Shown in pieces: positions 21,651 through 64,000 of a stretch of 64,000 nucleotides of DNA. The notes beneath the pieces are model-generated. The model did no database searches. It saw only the letters and a program-made list of their open reading frames with translations, and was not told the DNA's origin. The first letter of the stretch is position 1. Each line of letters starts with the position of its first letter. Source of the stretch: Cheilinus undulatus (taxonomy: Eukaryota; Chordata; Actinopteri; Labriformes; Labridae); the NCBI RefSeq assembly GCF_018320785.1, contig NC_054877.1, positions 25,154,329 to 25,218,328 on the forward strand, in the 5' to 3' direction. Both the position numbers and the translations under genes were made by a program.

Positions 21651-21905
21651 TAGAGTGCTTAATGGGATTTTCTTGAAACTTTGTACACAAGTCCATTAAG
21701 ATTCAAGGATGAATTAAATAGATTTTGGAGGCCATAGGCCAAAGGTAAAGGTCATTGGCATCTCAGGCATACATTGCAAACCCAGTATCACAAAATGCTT
21801 TGTAGGATTTTCTTCAAACTTTGCACATTTGTCTACTTATTGTCAAGGACGCCTTGATTAGATTTTGGAAGTCAAAGGTCAAGATCATTAGGCCTAATTC
21901 TGACC
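21651..21905. repeat. Degenerate ~140-bp tandem repeat (two units)
   Basis: The phrase GGATTTTCTTNAAACTTTG occurs at 21665 and again at 21805. The phrase TAGATTTTGGARG followed by CAAAGGT also recurs at the same spacing. Two diverged units about 140 bp long are therefore present. No coding capacity is seen. Confidence 0.7.
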
Positions 21906-22050
21906 CACTACTTTACTCTTATTCCCAGCATTTGAAACTGTGCAGAGGCATATAACTGTCATTAGGCTCTAGCTCTGTGTCTTAAGTTAATGCCATGCCA
22001 GCACAGTTCATTTTTAACAGTGGTCTCACTTGCTCACATCTGTTTGACTC

Positions 22051-24603
22051 TGCGTCAAAAGTGTAAATCTTGATTTTGCAGACTGAATTGGAAACAAGTT
22101 TTTCCAAAAATGAGCTGCAGTGCTTTCAGAGCGGAGCTGCAGCAGGTTTCTGTTTCTTGATCTTCATGCGGAGGGGGAGGAAGAGGAGGAGCGGGTGTGA
22201 GATAGGATGTGACACCGCCTTGCGCTGATGACGCTCGCTTTCGGGAGACATTTGGACAGCCTATGTAACCCATATACCGATCAACAAGGTGCGTCTGGTC
22301 TGTGCTGGAGACCTGATGCTGGAGTTGAGAAGATGTCTCCGCAGGCTGCGTGGCGTTGATGCTGTGCTGCAGAGGCTGCAGCGGGAGGACGAAGCGCCCG
22401 GTGTCATCTGTTGATCGGATTGGAGACAATTAAGCGCATTATCATGAGCCGCCGCGGTCCCACTTACAGGTATGTACCGATAGGTCGTTGTTGGGGGATA
22501 GTAATAAGTACACGAGCGCATTTAGAGCTGAGAAGAAGGATAAGAAGGGCAGGGAGCTTTCGGTGTTTATCCGCTGCAGGTATGGAGCTATTGGTATGCA
22601 GATGGAGACTTCAGAGGTTGCCAGGAGACCCGCTGCTGCATCCGCGACTCTGCGTATTATTTTCCCCGTAATTGCAGGCTACAGGCCTGCACACATCAAT
22701 GGCGGGGTGATATGTTATTCAACCGCCAGCGTGTCGCTTCTGCAGCTTGAATTCAAAAAACAGAAAATGAGAAAAATACATCAGCCCTGCAGCTCACTTC
22801 ATTCATGCTCACAGTGAGCTGCAGATGTTTGGCTGCGGGCAAACTGGCTTAACTCGATCCCACTTGTTGGCCCTGGAAGTCACATCGTTCCTCCGAGGAT
22901 TTCAGACGGCGGCTCTGCCAGGCGTGTTTAGTCCTCAGTCAGATGGACACCAGCCTGCATCTGCAGACAACACAATTCGTCATTTAAAAGGCCTTCAAGC
23001 AACTTATTTAGGCCTACAATGGCTGCACGTGCTGTTGTTAACAGGATGAACGCCAGTTGAAAGCATGTGTGAGCTGAAGAGAGCTGTCAGTCAAAACGAG
23101 GAAGTGTGACTTTCAAAACACAAGAAGCAGCTCTACATGTGGGAAAGTGCTCTGCTATGAAAATGGTAATTTTTCCAAAAAATCTAAAAAAAAAAAAAAC
23201 ACTTTTCATCATCAATTAATTTGCATCTCATTATAAAAACAGTATGTCATAAGAGTAAAAAAGTGAAAATATTCATCAAATTGTTAAAGGGAGGTCTGTA
23301 AATGACATGTTTAATTCCCTGATAACTCAGTTTAAAGCAGAAGATCACACAAATGAGCATAGGCCACTGGAGACATTTTTGCTCTAAAACTGTCTGAAAT
23401 AATCAGTCATTCACAAAAAAAAGTTTGTGTTGTCATCATCTCATTGATCTGTCTTTAATCACTCCAACATGTATCTGCTTGAGCAGATGAGCAGAGATCA
23501 CAGATTTAAACCAAAGATCAGTGATGTGACCTACATACTGCTTACAGCGGTGGCTCTCAACCTACGGGTCGTGACCCGTCCTTTGGGTCACAAGATAAGC
23601 GTGAGCGGTCACCGGATGATTAATCTGAGGAAGAGAAGAAAAAAAATGCTCTGTCTGCTTCATATTTGTTTTTAGTTTTGTGAGTATGATGGAAATGAGC
23701 ATCTGTATTGGAAATCCTTTGTGCCAGGGAATATGATTTTTCTTTTTTTTTTTAAATTTGTGAGCCAGTCAGTAGTACACACGCATGGTTTTACCTTTAA
23801 CGAATGCTGCAAATTTGTATGAGAGCTGGTGTGATTTTGTTTTTGTAAGGCTTATTTTGCTGGCATATTTGTGAGTCTCCTCATGCTGAGCAGTAGGCAT
23901 GTTTATCTACTAAGCATGAGTGACATCTGCAGTGTGGACAGGTGTGCTCTGCAAAGCAGCTCACCTTAGATGATCGTCCAACGTAACCCAGAGCCATTTA
24001 GACCCTCATACCACAGCCTGCACGTGTGCCACTGACATAAATTAGCTGTCATTTTTGACTTTACCTTTTAAGCCTTTGAGTCAGGAGCCTCTCCTCCTTC
24101 TCTTTTAGCCGCTTTGGGAGCCAATCTTCTTAGGGATATCTGTCAAGTCATGCACTTGCCCAGGGTGTTGTGTTTTCCCCGCTGTGTTGAAAGACTATCT
24201 TTTAAAATAAAAACACAGTCACAGCTGCTCTTGTATTCTGCAGGCACAAATTCAGCTGACCCACAAAGTGCTGTCCCTGTATTTATTCTGGATGTGGAGT
24301 TAGTTAGGTAGCACTATCACTTTTAATAGGGATCAGCAGCTTTGGGGGTGAGCAGGCCTGTCTGGAGCTGCTTACCAGAGCTGGTCACGCGCCATATGTC
24401 TACACAGAGAGGCAGTCAGCACTGCCCTCAACTCCCTCAGCGCCAACCATTCAAACCGAGTTGAACGGCTTACCATGGCTTTAGCATCTGTGCTGTAAAT
24501 GTAGGGCATAGCTGTTTGCTCGTCTGCCTGCTGGTTTAAACGAGTCATCCCAGGCACTGACTTGTAGTTGTGCTGGTTCGCTTCGCCGTGACAACATCTC
24601 TGC
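22051..24603 (+). promoter_or_regulatory. CpG-rich stretch with candidate first exon of fam131a, then non-coding sequence
   Basis: From about 22130 to 22700 CpG and G+C content rise well above the surrounding AT-rich DNA. A strong donor, ACAG followed by GTATGT, lies at 22466-22475. A non-coding exon ending at 22469 could splice to the acceptor at 25440. An ATG at 22444 in this exon would run into TGA straight after that junction, so it is not the protein start. A hAT-like left end (CAGCGGTGGCTCTCAACC, from 23545) follows without a detectable right end. Transcription start sites cannot be located by eye. Confidence 0.45.
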
Positions 24604-29741
<5,138 letters not shown>

Positions 29742-30150
29742 TGTGTTTGTCCAACTTTATGTCTCTTTGGGTCTGTGTTGATTCTGGATATGACATCATC
29801 TATTCAGCTCTCACCATAATCCTGTCTCCACCTCCTCCTCTGATCATCTATTCTCCACGCTGCCTTCTGTCTCTCATCCTCCCTCCAGGCCTTTCATGCA
29901 CTGATCTCGCTCCACTGTTAATCGCTGCTGTAAACATTAAATATGTTGGAGAGTTTCACCAGAATGTAAAGCTGTTGTTCAAACTAGATTTTGTACATTT
30001 TAGTGAAGAGTCATGTGTTGCTATTGTGTTTGTTTTTCTATGGATATTTCGTAATGTTTTTCTCTGGGTCATGCTGTGTCATGTGGGTCGGGCAATGTTT
30101 GATACTGAATGTCTGAATGTCCTGAATATATAAATATGATTTTTTTGAAA
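29742..30150 (+). promoter_or_regulatory. fam131a: fam131a 3' untranslated region
   Basis: Follows the TGA stop at 29739-29741. An ATTAAA signal lies at 29936-29941. A weaker TATAAA-like run at about 30126-30135 is followed by a T-run. The end of the transcript is uncertain. Downstream DNA to 37222 is intergenic, between two convergent genes. Confidence 0.5.
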
Positions 30151-31067
30151 GAAGAGCGTCATTTTTCTTTAAGCTTTGACAAGCACAAAAAGAAAACACA
30201 CTTATGGAAGCCCTAGAAGCCATTTCAGACTGGGTGCATGGCAGCTATGTAACAGCCGCGTCACAGCTCGATTTTACATTTAGGTGTGCATGTTAACAGA
30301 CAGGGCTTTCAGGCCGCCTTTATGAAGGCTGCATCTCACCTGCCTGAGATATGTGTCTCACTGGCCAAGAATCCTGAAAATAGAAGGCTCACCTTATTTT
30401 ACCATGCGCTGCGCTTGTCTCTCAGCCAAAATAGAACAAGACTAGGTTACAACCTAATATATGGTTGACTGCAACTATCTGGGATGCCTGTTGAAATTCC
30501 TGACACAGTGATTGGTTTGTGGGGTGTGTAATTGTGCAGTCCCTTATGTCTGTAGTTTGAGAACTGAGGGATCACAACATTTTTAAACATAAAGCCCTCT
30601 CAGCAGTAAAAAGCTAACCTGACACACCAGATAGATGGTTTGATATATCCATTGCTTGAATTTATTTCCAATCCATGTGGAAAAGCTCCCATAGAAAGCA
30701 GAAAAGTACAATTCAAAAGGTACTTGAAGAAACGTTATGTCATGATAGGCCAATTAGAGACTATTTAGCCGTGACAAGCCAAAATGACGTGCACATGCGC
30801 AACCCTTGAGCTGACAGGCTACTGCTGCTGTAGATTATTAATGGTTGATCTTCTCAGTGAATCACATTGATGCCAAGGCTGGTCAGGAGACGTGCAAAAA
30901 CATCTTTTCTGCCAAGACAAGCTTTCAGCGTGGCACTATGTTCTTGTTTTGAAAAGAAATGTGGTACAGTTCTGATTAAACTTCCACTTTCCTACAAGCA
31001 AACAGCTACTGCGACAGTAGCCAGTGGATACAGAAGCACACCCCCACCCATAAAAATCACAAACTTG

Positions 31068-31138
31068 GGGTAGAGAGCAACACTGAAACATTTTTTTGTG
31101 TCACGAAAATGTTTCAGTGTTGCTCTCTACCCTTTTTT
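31068..31138 (+). repeat. Perfect 27-bp inverted repeat (hairpin) followed by a T-run
   Basis: The left arm 31068-31094 begins GGGTAGAGAGCAACACTG. The right arm 31106-31132 is its exact complement over 27 bases, separated by an 11-base loop. The right arm is followed directly by six T residues (31133-31138). The hairpin is intergenic. I see no internal tRNA-type promoter boxes just upstream. It could be a foldback scar from replication template switching or a small structured transcript. Sequence alone does not tell. Confidence 0.92.
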
Positions 31139-31317
31139 AAATAAAGACGTTGTCCAGTTCTGACAAAACTGTCGCTGTGGCTAAGTCCATTAGCAGCCAT
31201 TGTATACAACCACTCACACAACAGCTAACCCTTACTTACTATCACACACTCACCAAAAGCAGGTCGACAGAGAAGCCAAAACATCTTTTCCATCATGAAA
31301 GCTCACAAAGCAACTAA

Positions 31318-32545
31318 GAACCTATTTATCTACGTTATCTGCGTAGCTAAGTTAGCTTGAACAAAATTAGCAAAAGTTTCCATTGCTAAAGCTAACTTAG
31401 CTAAAGATAATGTAGCTACCTGGATTATGAAGCTATGTAGTTAACGTATCTAAAGCTAAGCTTACAAAGCAGCAATGTAAGCTATAGCCATTTTTACACA
31501 GAGATTTCATAATAAAGGTGAAAACGAATGCCCGTCTGTTCCGCAACGAGCAATTCACACAAAGGTGTAACAGCGCCGTGCACACCTTAGCTTACACACA
31601 TGCCCTGGAGTCCTGTAATCAGATGGCAGCTGCTGCTTTCAATGAAACTCAAAACTCTGGATTTCTTGGTTCAAAACTTTGTATCTTCTAAATGAAATAC
31701 GGGGAAATAACATGAACATTCATTTTGATGGATTAGATCCAATGGACTTTTTTTCCTCCATGTTTCAGAGTTTGAGGTCTGACTTTAAGCAGTGTCACAG
31801 CGCACGTATTTACGTCGGAGGTCGAAAACTTCCGAGTACTGAGCTCACTTGAACACATCATGGAACTTTTCAGACGCTGCTGTGAGCAGAGATGTGTCTG
31901 CTCTCTCCTCTCCTGCACAGAGTGTGATCAGCTCTCTAACCTTGCAGTCTCTCCAGTTAATCCACATTTTTCTTTGTTTTATCCCCCTGTTGTTTCTCTG
32001 ATGAAATGCCACTCGATTAAACCGTGTTGGATTTAAATCCCCTGTTTATGGAGACAGCGGCGCACACTCGCCATTGCGGAATGCTGTGACGTCCTTTCAC
32101 ACTTGTTGTGGAAAAGTCTGTTACGGCTCTGATACTACCTCTCGATCCGGATCAGTGGTGGGGCGAGATCGACCCCCCATTGTGGAACGGTCGCTTTCAT
32201 ACAGCACAGCGTTGCGGAGCGAAGGCGTAACAGACACGGAAAAGAGAGGCAGGGTGAAAGTAGCTTATGAAGGTATGCTATCTGTGTAGCTAAGTTAGCT
32301 TAGATATAGATAAAGAAGCTGTGTTATGTAGCAAAGCAGCAATGTAAGCTACATAGATACGTTTTCTGGATAGCTAAGTCAGCTTTCGCTACATTTGCTA
32401 AATTTCCTATTACTAAAGCTAACTTAGCTATAAATAACAGAGCTAAGTGGGTAATGGAGCTACGTAGTTAACATAGCCAAAGCTAAGCTTACAAAGCAGC
32501 TTTGTAAACTTCATAGGTACGTTTTCTGCATAGCTAACTTAGCTC
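31318..32545. repeat. AGCTAA-rich direct repeats flanking a CpG-rich core
   Basis: A block at about 31318-31483 recurs in the same orientation, expanded and diverged, at about 32270-32545. Shared phrases include TGTAGCTAAGTTAGCTT, ACTAAAGCTAACTTAGCTA and AAAGCTAAGCTTACAAAGCAG. The roughly 780 bp between them is CpG-rich compared with its surroundings and has partly inverted similarity around TTGCGGAA motifs. It looks like a non-autonomous repeat with subterminal arrays. No terminal inverted repeat or target duplication could be fixed. Confidence 0.6.
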
Positions 32546-35500
32546 AAACAAACTCGTTTTGTATAGACTGCTTTTATTCTGAAATTTTCCTGGCTTGGTT
32601 ATACAATGAACTGTCACTGTAGGGAGATTTATTGAGGTAAAACTTACAAATAAAGACAGAGACTGTAACAGCATGAGGACACATCCAACACAGCATACTC
32701 ACGTGCCTGGTATGAAAGCCCTAATGGCACAAGCTGGAGCTAACACAGGCCGCAGCCGTCACATGGCACCCAGTCTGAGCAGTCATGAATCTGTACAGTT
32801 TATTCCTCTCTGATTTGATGTGATGATGTATTCATTCAAGAATAACAATGCTCGTTTTCCTTGTGATAACAAGTTCATTTTCATTGTTTTCTCAAAAACT
32901 TATGGGAAAACTAGTGTTGTTATTCAGAGATAAAATCAGTAAGTCAAGATCTCAAGAAAACTGAGATTTTCTTATCACTGGAAAGACAGAGTGAAACTTA
33001 AGTGTTTGGATTTTAGCTCATGGCCTCAGTACATGATTGAAACACAACCTCTACATTTTAAGGTGTTTTTTAATCATTCACTCATGTACAAAAACAATTT
33101 CATGTCCTCTGAAAAATAACAATGGCTGTTGGATTTTAAATGCATAACTCTCCTATGTACAAAAGCATGTACGTAGATCTCATCTGTGTTTATGTTCATA
33201 TGTACAAAGCATATACAGGCCAGTGCCATATAAAGGGAGAGACTACAGACTTATTGCTTAACTAGATACGCTGCAAATTAGCTTATGCACTCTCTACATT
33301 TAACTCCTTAGACGTTACCTTATATGGCGAGCACTACTTTACATTCTATATGCTAACGAAACTTTAAGACATGAGAAAAATCTTTGCACAAACAGACAAA
33401 AATAATGTTGCAGTGGTATCACATAAGATCGAAATAAGGCTCAAAATTGTCGCATGAAGCTAAAATACTTACATCCATTGAATCGTGACGAGGACTCACA
33501 TACATTTTTGCTCTACAACAGTTTTTGAACTTGTGTGCGCCACTGTGCTTCATACAGCAGTTACATTTCTCAACATTGCATTAGAGGCCAGGCTGGATTA
33601 AGATAAGATATAATGGTGGTAATATCTACAGGCCGCATACATGTGTGTGTATAACATTGTGTGTGTTTGCGTGTTTTTTGTGTGTGTGTGTGCTCTGTAC
33701 AACAGACAGTGTCTTCCTTTCGCTCAGAGCTCAATTTTGTCCCTTTAACATGCTATTAACACATTTAACACAGTAAATACAGACATAGCAGAAATTGAAG
33801 AGGCAGTTCAAGTGACAAGACTGACAGTCTACATTGCCCTTATTGAATCAGCCCCATAAAGTTAAACAAAGCTAAATGTTTGGTAAATTATACTCATGGT
33901 ACTTACAATGTGCTTCATCATTATTTGGAGCCCTGTGCTAAGCTTGGTGGACCTTTGGAAGCTGCCATTGTCATCGTGTGAACAGTAGATCCCATCTGAT
34001 TGGAGATTTTCAGGGGCTGATATGGACACCAATATTTGGTTGTAAGAGAAATATAAAATACTGACAATAAAATGCTGTGACATGTAACTCTGCCAAGACT
34101 GCAGAGTGTTGTAAACAACTGAATCTGGGCAACTGATGATAACACCGGTGCTATTAAATCACCTTGTACTGCATTATTAATGAATATTTATTGCATATCA
34201 GCCAACACTGAACCAATGCCACTATATTTGAATACTATGAGCCATTAATTCTGGCCCTCTGCTGTAAAGGTCAAGTGCTAGTGGATAGGTAGTTTGAATT
34301 ATACCATCAATGTGCTCATCAGAATATTTTCCCTTGTCTTTGTTCTTCTGTGCTTGCTTTTCTATCATTTTCTCCTTTCCTCCCCCTTCATTGTTTGTGC
34401 GTAGCATATTTCTTTCCTTGGTATGTTTGAAGTTATGTTTTTCAGGATGTTGTTTTGGCTTGAAGACTCGAGTCATGTTCATGAGTCCAGACCAGAACTG
34501 AGCATGGCAAAAGAAGTCCTAAAAGTGTCAAACACACACAATCACACAACCACATTCATTTAAAACATAAATCTGGTAACATTCGGCATTACTGTTTCAA
34601 CAAATCCCATGTTTTTATGGAAATCTTTAATCTCAAAAAAGATCATTTCACAAAAAAAACTAAAGCACAACACCATGCCTTGAAATGGTCTCATATAGTT
34701 GAACAAATTCCCTTGTAAAAGACACAATTGCTAAAAATAGAAAGTTAAGGATGTCAGCAACTTTGACAAAGGCCAGATTGGGATGGCTCAATGGCTAGGT
34801 CACAGCATCTTTAAAAAAAAGCAGCTCTTGCAGGGTGATCCAAGTCTGCTGGGAAGGTTTCCCAGTGGTCAGGACCAAAAGTGGTCCAAGAAAACCAGTG
34901 AAATGGGGACAGATTTATTGATGTAATAACAAAGGGAAGACTGGCCTGTGTGGTCCAGCTTCAACTGCAGAAAAACTAATTGCTGGTTCTGATGGGAAGG
35001 TGTCTGAACACAGTACATTGCTGTTTGCTGTGTATAGGGCCAGGTCAGGGCTGCTTTGGTCCTCAACTTACAAGACCTCAATGATCGGTGACCTCTGATT
35101 AATATGACATAAAGTTATGGAAAGATCCCCTCTAAGGATTTCCACTTTGATGTGGCTGAGGAGTTGCATATCCTATTGACTCAAGGAGCAGTGTTGTAGT
35201 GAGAAATAGCCCATCATATGGTCTTTCTAGGCAAAGTGGTCCAGACCAAGCATGATACACAAGACCCAAATGAGTCAGTGTATGAGTATACAGTGAACTT
35301 CCTTGCCTGGACAAAAGAAACAGAGGCTATTATTGGAGCCAGACCTTTGTGGCAAGGTGGCTTGGTCTTGACCCTTGGGATCAAGCCCAAAACAACAATC
35401 TCTCTTTGCCACAAACATTGGGGATAGGCAAGTGGATTCAGCAAGTTCATGCCAAATGGCAAGCAGGGATGGATAATTTGAATTTGAATGCCAACCTTAC

Positions 35501-36374
35501 TGTAAAGCAGTTCAGGAGGTGAAACATAAAGGTGAGGTGCTGGTGGGGATTGGGTACTCATGAGCCCCCACATAGCAATGATGAGTTAGAGTTTTCAATA
35601 AGAAAGATGTTTTTCTTTATGTAACTCATGCCATTAAGAGAAAGGTTCTAAACAGGCTTGTGCTTGAGTATCAAACAGCAATATTCAGTAGGCAACCTTC
35701 TTTGAGTCATTTGGCAGATTTCTGAGAAACATTCCACTGGAGGACTTTAATAGTTCTCCTTGGAGAATTCATGACCCTCAGAGGCACTAATGGAAAAAAC
35801 TTGGAAGGGGTGTCCTTGATGAAGAACTTAGGAGTGGAAGGAGATGTGGAGTCAAAGGAAGAGAACTTCTGGTTGGCCTCAAAAGAAGGTCCAACAACCT
35901 GTTAGACAACTCAGGAACAGACTGGGGCCTTGGTTCCAGCAGTTTTAACTATCACAGGTAAGCAGTGGAAGGAAACTTGAAGGAACCACTGACACAGCAC
36001 ATCAATTTTTTAAGAAAAAAATTTTGACCAGTATTGGAAGCCTCATTGATATCCTTGGCAGAAGATACTGAAGCAGTCAAGAAGCACCTTCAGTGTTACA
36101 TAAAAGTCTGGACAAGTGCTTGAGGGGCAGTGGACCAGGCTTGTCGGTCTGATTTTTTTCCAGCCATATCCCCAAGGGCTTCCTCCTAGGGGGTACATTT
36201 AGCGTATGCTTCTAAGCCTGGGTGCCTTCTCATTCTGTTTCAGATTTTATGCACAGGATTTCAAGGCATTGTTTAGGAAGGGAAGTGTCCGGTTTAAGGA
36301 CCTCTTTTGCTGGCGGTTCTACGTTCCAACCCAAGGTCAAAGTAGTTGTGGTAAGAATAAGATAACAGATAAAA
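32546..36374. other. Intergenic region between fam131a and clcn2, no gene recognised
   Basis: Mostly AT-rich sequence with a (TG)n run near 33640-33695. A plus-strand frame at 35218-35427 has a phrase (DPNESVYEYTVNFLAW) faintly like retrotransposon Gag, but nothing around it confirms this. No conserved exon was seen. The stretch just upstream (30151-31067) also shows nothing I can name. Confidence 0.5.
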
Positions 36375-36745
36375 GCAGCCAAAGTGAGTTTCCTCAGCCG
36401 AGTAGCTGGGCTCAGCCTAAGAGACACGATAAGGAGCTCAAACATCCAGAGGGAGCTCAGAGAGAAGCTGCTACTCTTTCATTTATAATGGAGGAGTCAC
36501 CTGAGGTTGTTTGGGCATCTGATAAGTAGTTTTTCCTGATACATTCCAGAAGAAGACCTTAACAGTTTGCTGGAGAGATAGTATGTAACATCTGGCCAGG
36601 GAATGCCTGGGGATCCCCCATGAGGAGCCTAAAATCACTGCTGGAGAGGAGGATGTCTGAGCTAACCTGCTAAGCCTGCAGCCACAGAGACCTGGCCATG
36701 TATAAGCTAAAGAAAACAGATGAATGGATGAATGGATGGCACCAC
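36375..36745 (+). mobile_element. LINE 3' end fragment, same family as the 19-20.5 kb remnant
   Basis: In plus orientation the sequence follows the end of the family's reverse-transcriptase gene: GAGTTTCCTC..AGTAGCTGGGCTC, GGAGCTCAGAGAGAAGCTG, a segment for LRLFGHL, AGGGAATGCCTGGGGATCCC and the tail ATGAATGGATGAATGGATGG. Frames are broken. A possible YADD polymerase box (TATGCAGATGATGTAGTC, near 36854) just downstream may be a separate scrap. It lies about 0.5 kb beyond the clcn2 stop codon on the opposite strand. Confidence 0.75.
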
Positions 36746-37222
36746 AGAAGCTGGTAAAATGGATATTTTTTGTGCAGAAATATCCATGTAAGCTTAAAGA
36801 GACAACTTTACTACAGTAAGTTTGGCTGTAAATCCATGTCTTTGATTCTTATATGCAGATGATGTAGTCTTGAACTGCTGGTCTCAGATTCAGAGCTGCC
36901 TACTAAAGTGTGGTAAAATAATTTTCTGACAGCACAACCAGATTTCCCCCCAATGAATGAGCCACAGAAAAAGCAAGGGTGTCAGGGGACAGCTGAGACA
37001 ACCCATAGTCTGTTCTGGTCTGTTCATGGGACTTGTTAAAAAATTGAATGACACCAGCTTTCATCCACACATTTACACAGTTTGAAACACAATACAAATG
37101 TCACATCTACTCACGCTCACTCTCACCTGCTCGCTTCTGCCGCAACAAAAGTTAGAAACACAGGTATCTAGGCTGGACTTTGAGGTGTGACTGACCTCTA
37201 GAAGTGTAATAAACGTAAACAT

Positions 37223-63852
<26,630 letters not shown>

Positions 63853-64000
63853 CTGTACAACAACAATCAGATATACACAAAGATAGACACACACAAGCAT
63901 ACACAGCAGAGCATTCAAACCAACATACAAACACTCACACCCAGATGAGTGCACATACACGTGCAAATGCCACAAACACACAATACACAACAATTGTATT

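Noticed and set aside
22055..22521. Overlapping minus-strand frames (124 and 86 codons) in the CpG-rich region
   Set aside because: GC-rich DNA gives long chance frames. No conserved phrase was found, and they oppose the likely fam131a first exon.
35218..35427. Possible Gag-like fragment
   Set aside because: Only one short phrase resembles Gag, with no neighbouring protease, polymerase or LTRs. Left as unassigned intergenic DNA.

Overview
This is nuclear genomic DNA of a vertebrate, almost certainly a ray-finned (teleost) fish. The genes have many short exons with GT-AG introns and encode vertebrate-type proteins. The introns are full of fish-style DNA transposons (Tc1/mariner, hAT), LINE remnants, a DIRS retroelement and microsatellites. 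There is no bacterial or viral gene organisation. No overlooked operon-like or defence-like system was found.

Three protein-coding genes are present in the order eif4g1 (+) - fam131a (+) - clcn2 (-), which matches the human 3q27 neighbourhood EIF4G1-FAM131A-CLCN2. (1) Positions 1-15840 hold the 3' part of eif4g1: 21 exons, 1126 whole codons, running from just upstream of the eIF4E-binding motif through MIF4G, MA3 and W2 domains to the stop and polyA signal. Two of its introns each hold a box C/D snoRNA of the SNORD66 type. (2) Positions 24604-29741 hold fam131a, a small acidic protein of unknown function. A GC/CpG-rich stretch at 22.1-22.8 kb is a likely promoter and first-exon region. (3) Positions 37223-63852 on the minus strand hold the last 18 exons (800 codons) of clcn2, the ClC-2 chloride channel. 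They cover the second half of the membrane domain and both CBS domains, and the acidic C-terminal tail carries repeats. The 5' exons of clcn2 lie beyond the right edge and those of eif4g1 beyond the left edge.

Reading frame is kept across every exon junction of eif4g1 and clcn2: each total coding length is a multiple of three, counting the partial first codon of eif4g1. This supports the exon models.

The 15.8-22 kb interval is a transposon graveyard: a Tc1 element with intact ends, a mariner-like remnant, a LINE remnant with a fresh 208-bp tandem duplication, and an internally deleted second Tc1. The 30-37 kb interval between the convergent fam131a and clcn2 3' ends holds a perfect 27-bp inverted repeat followed by a T-run, AGCTAA-rich direct repeats and a LINE 3' end. 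The clcn2 introns hold a DIRS remnant with inverted terminal repeats, a second Tc1 copy in the opposite orientation to the first, a nested TA-flanked element, an L2 fragment, tRNA-derived SINEs and two hAT elements. Five hAT-type elements were delimited by their 8-bp target-site duplications. All exon limits come from reading splice signals by eye and from recalled family sequence, not from alignment.
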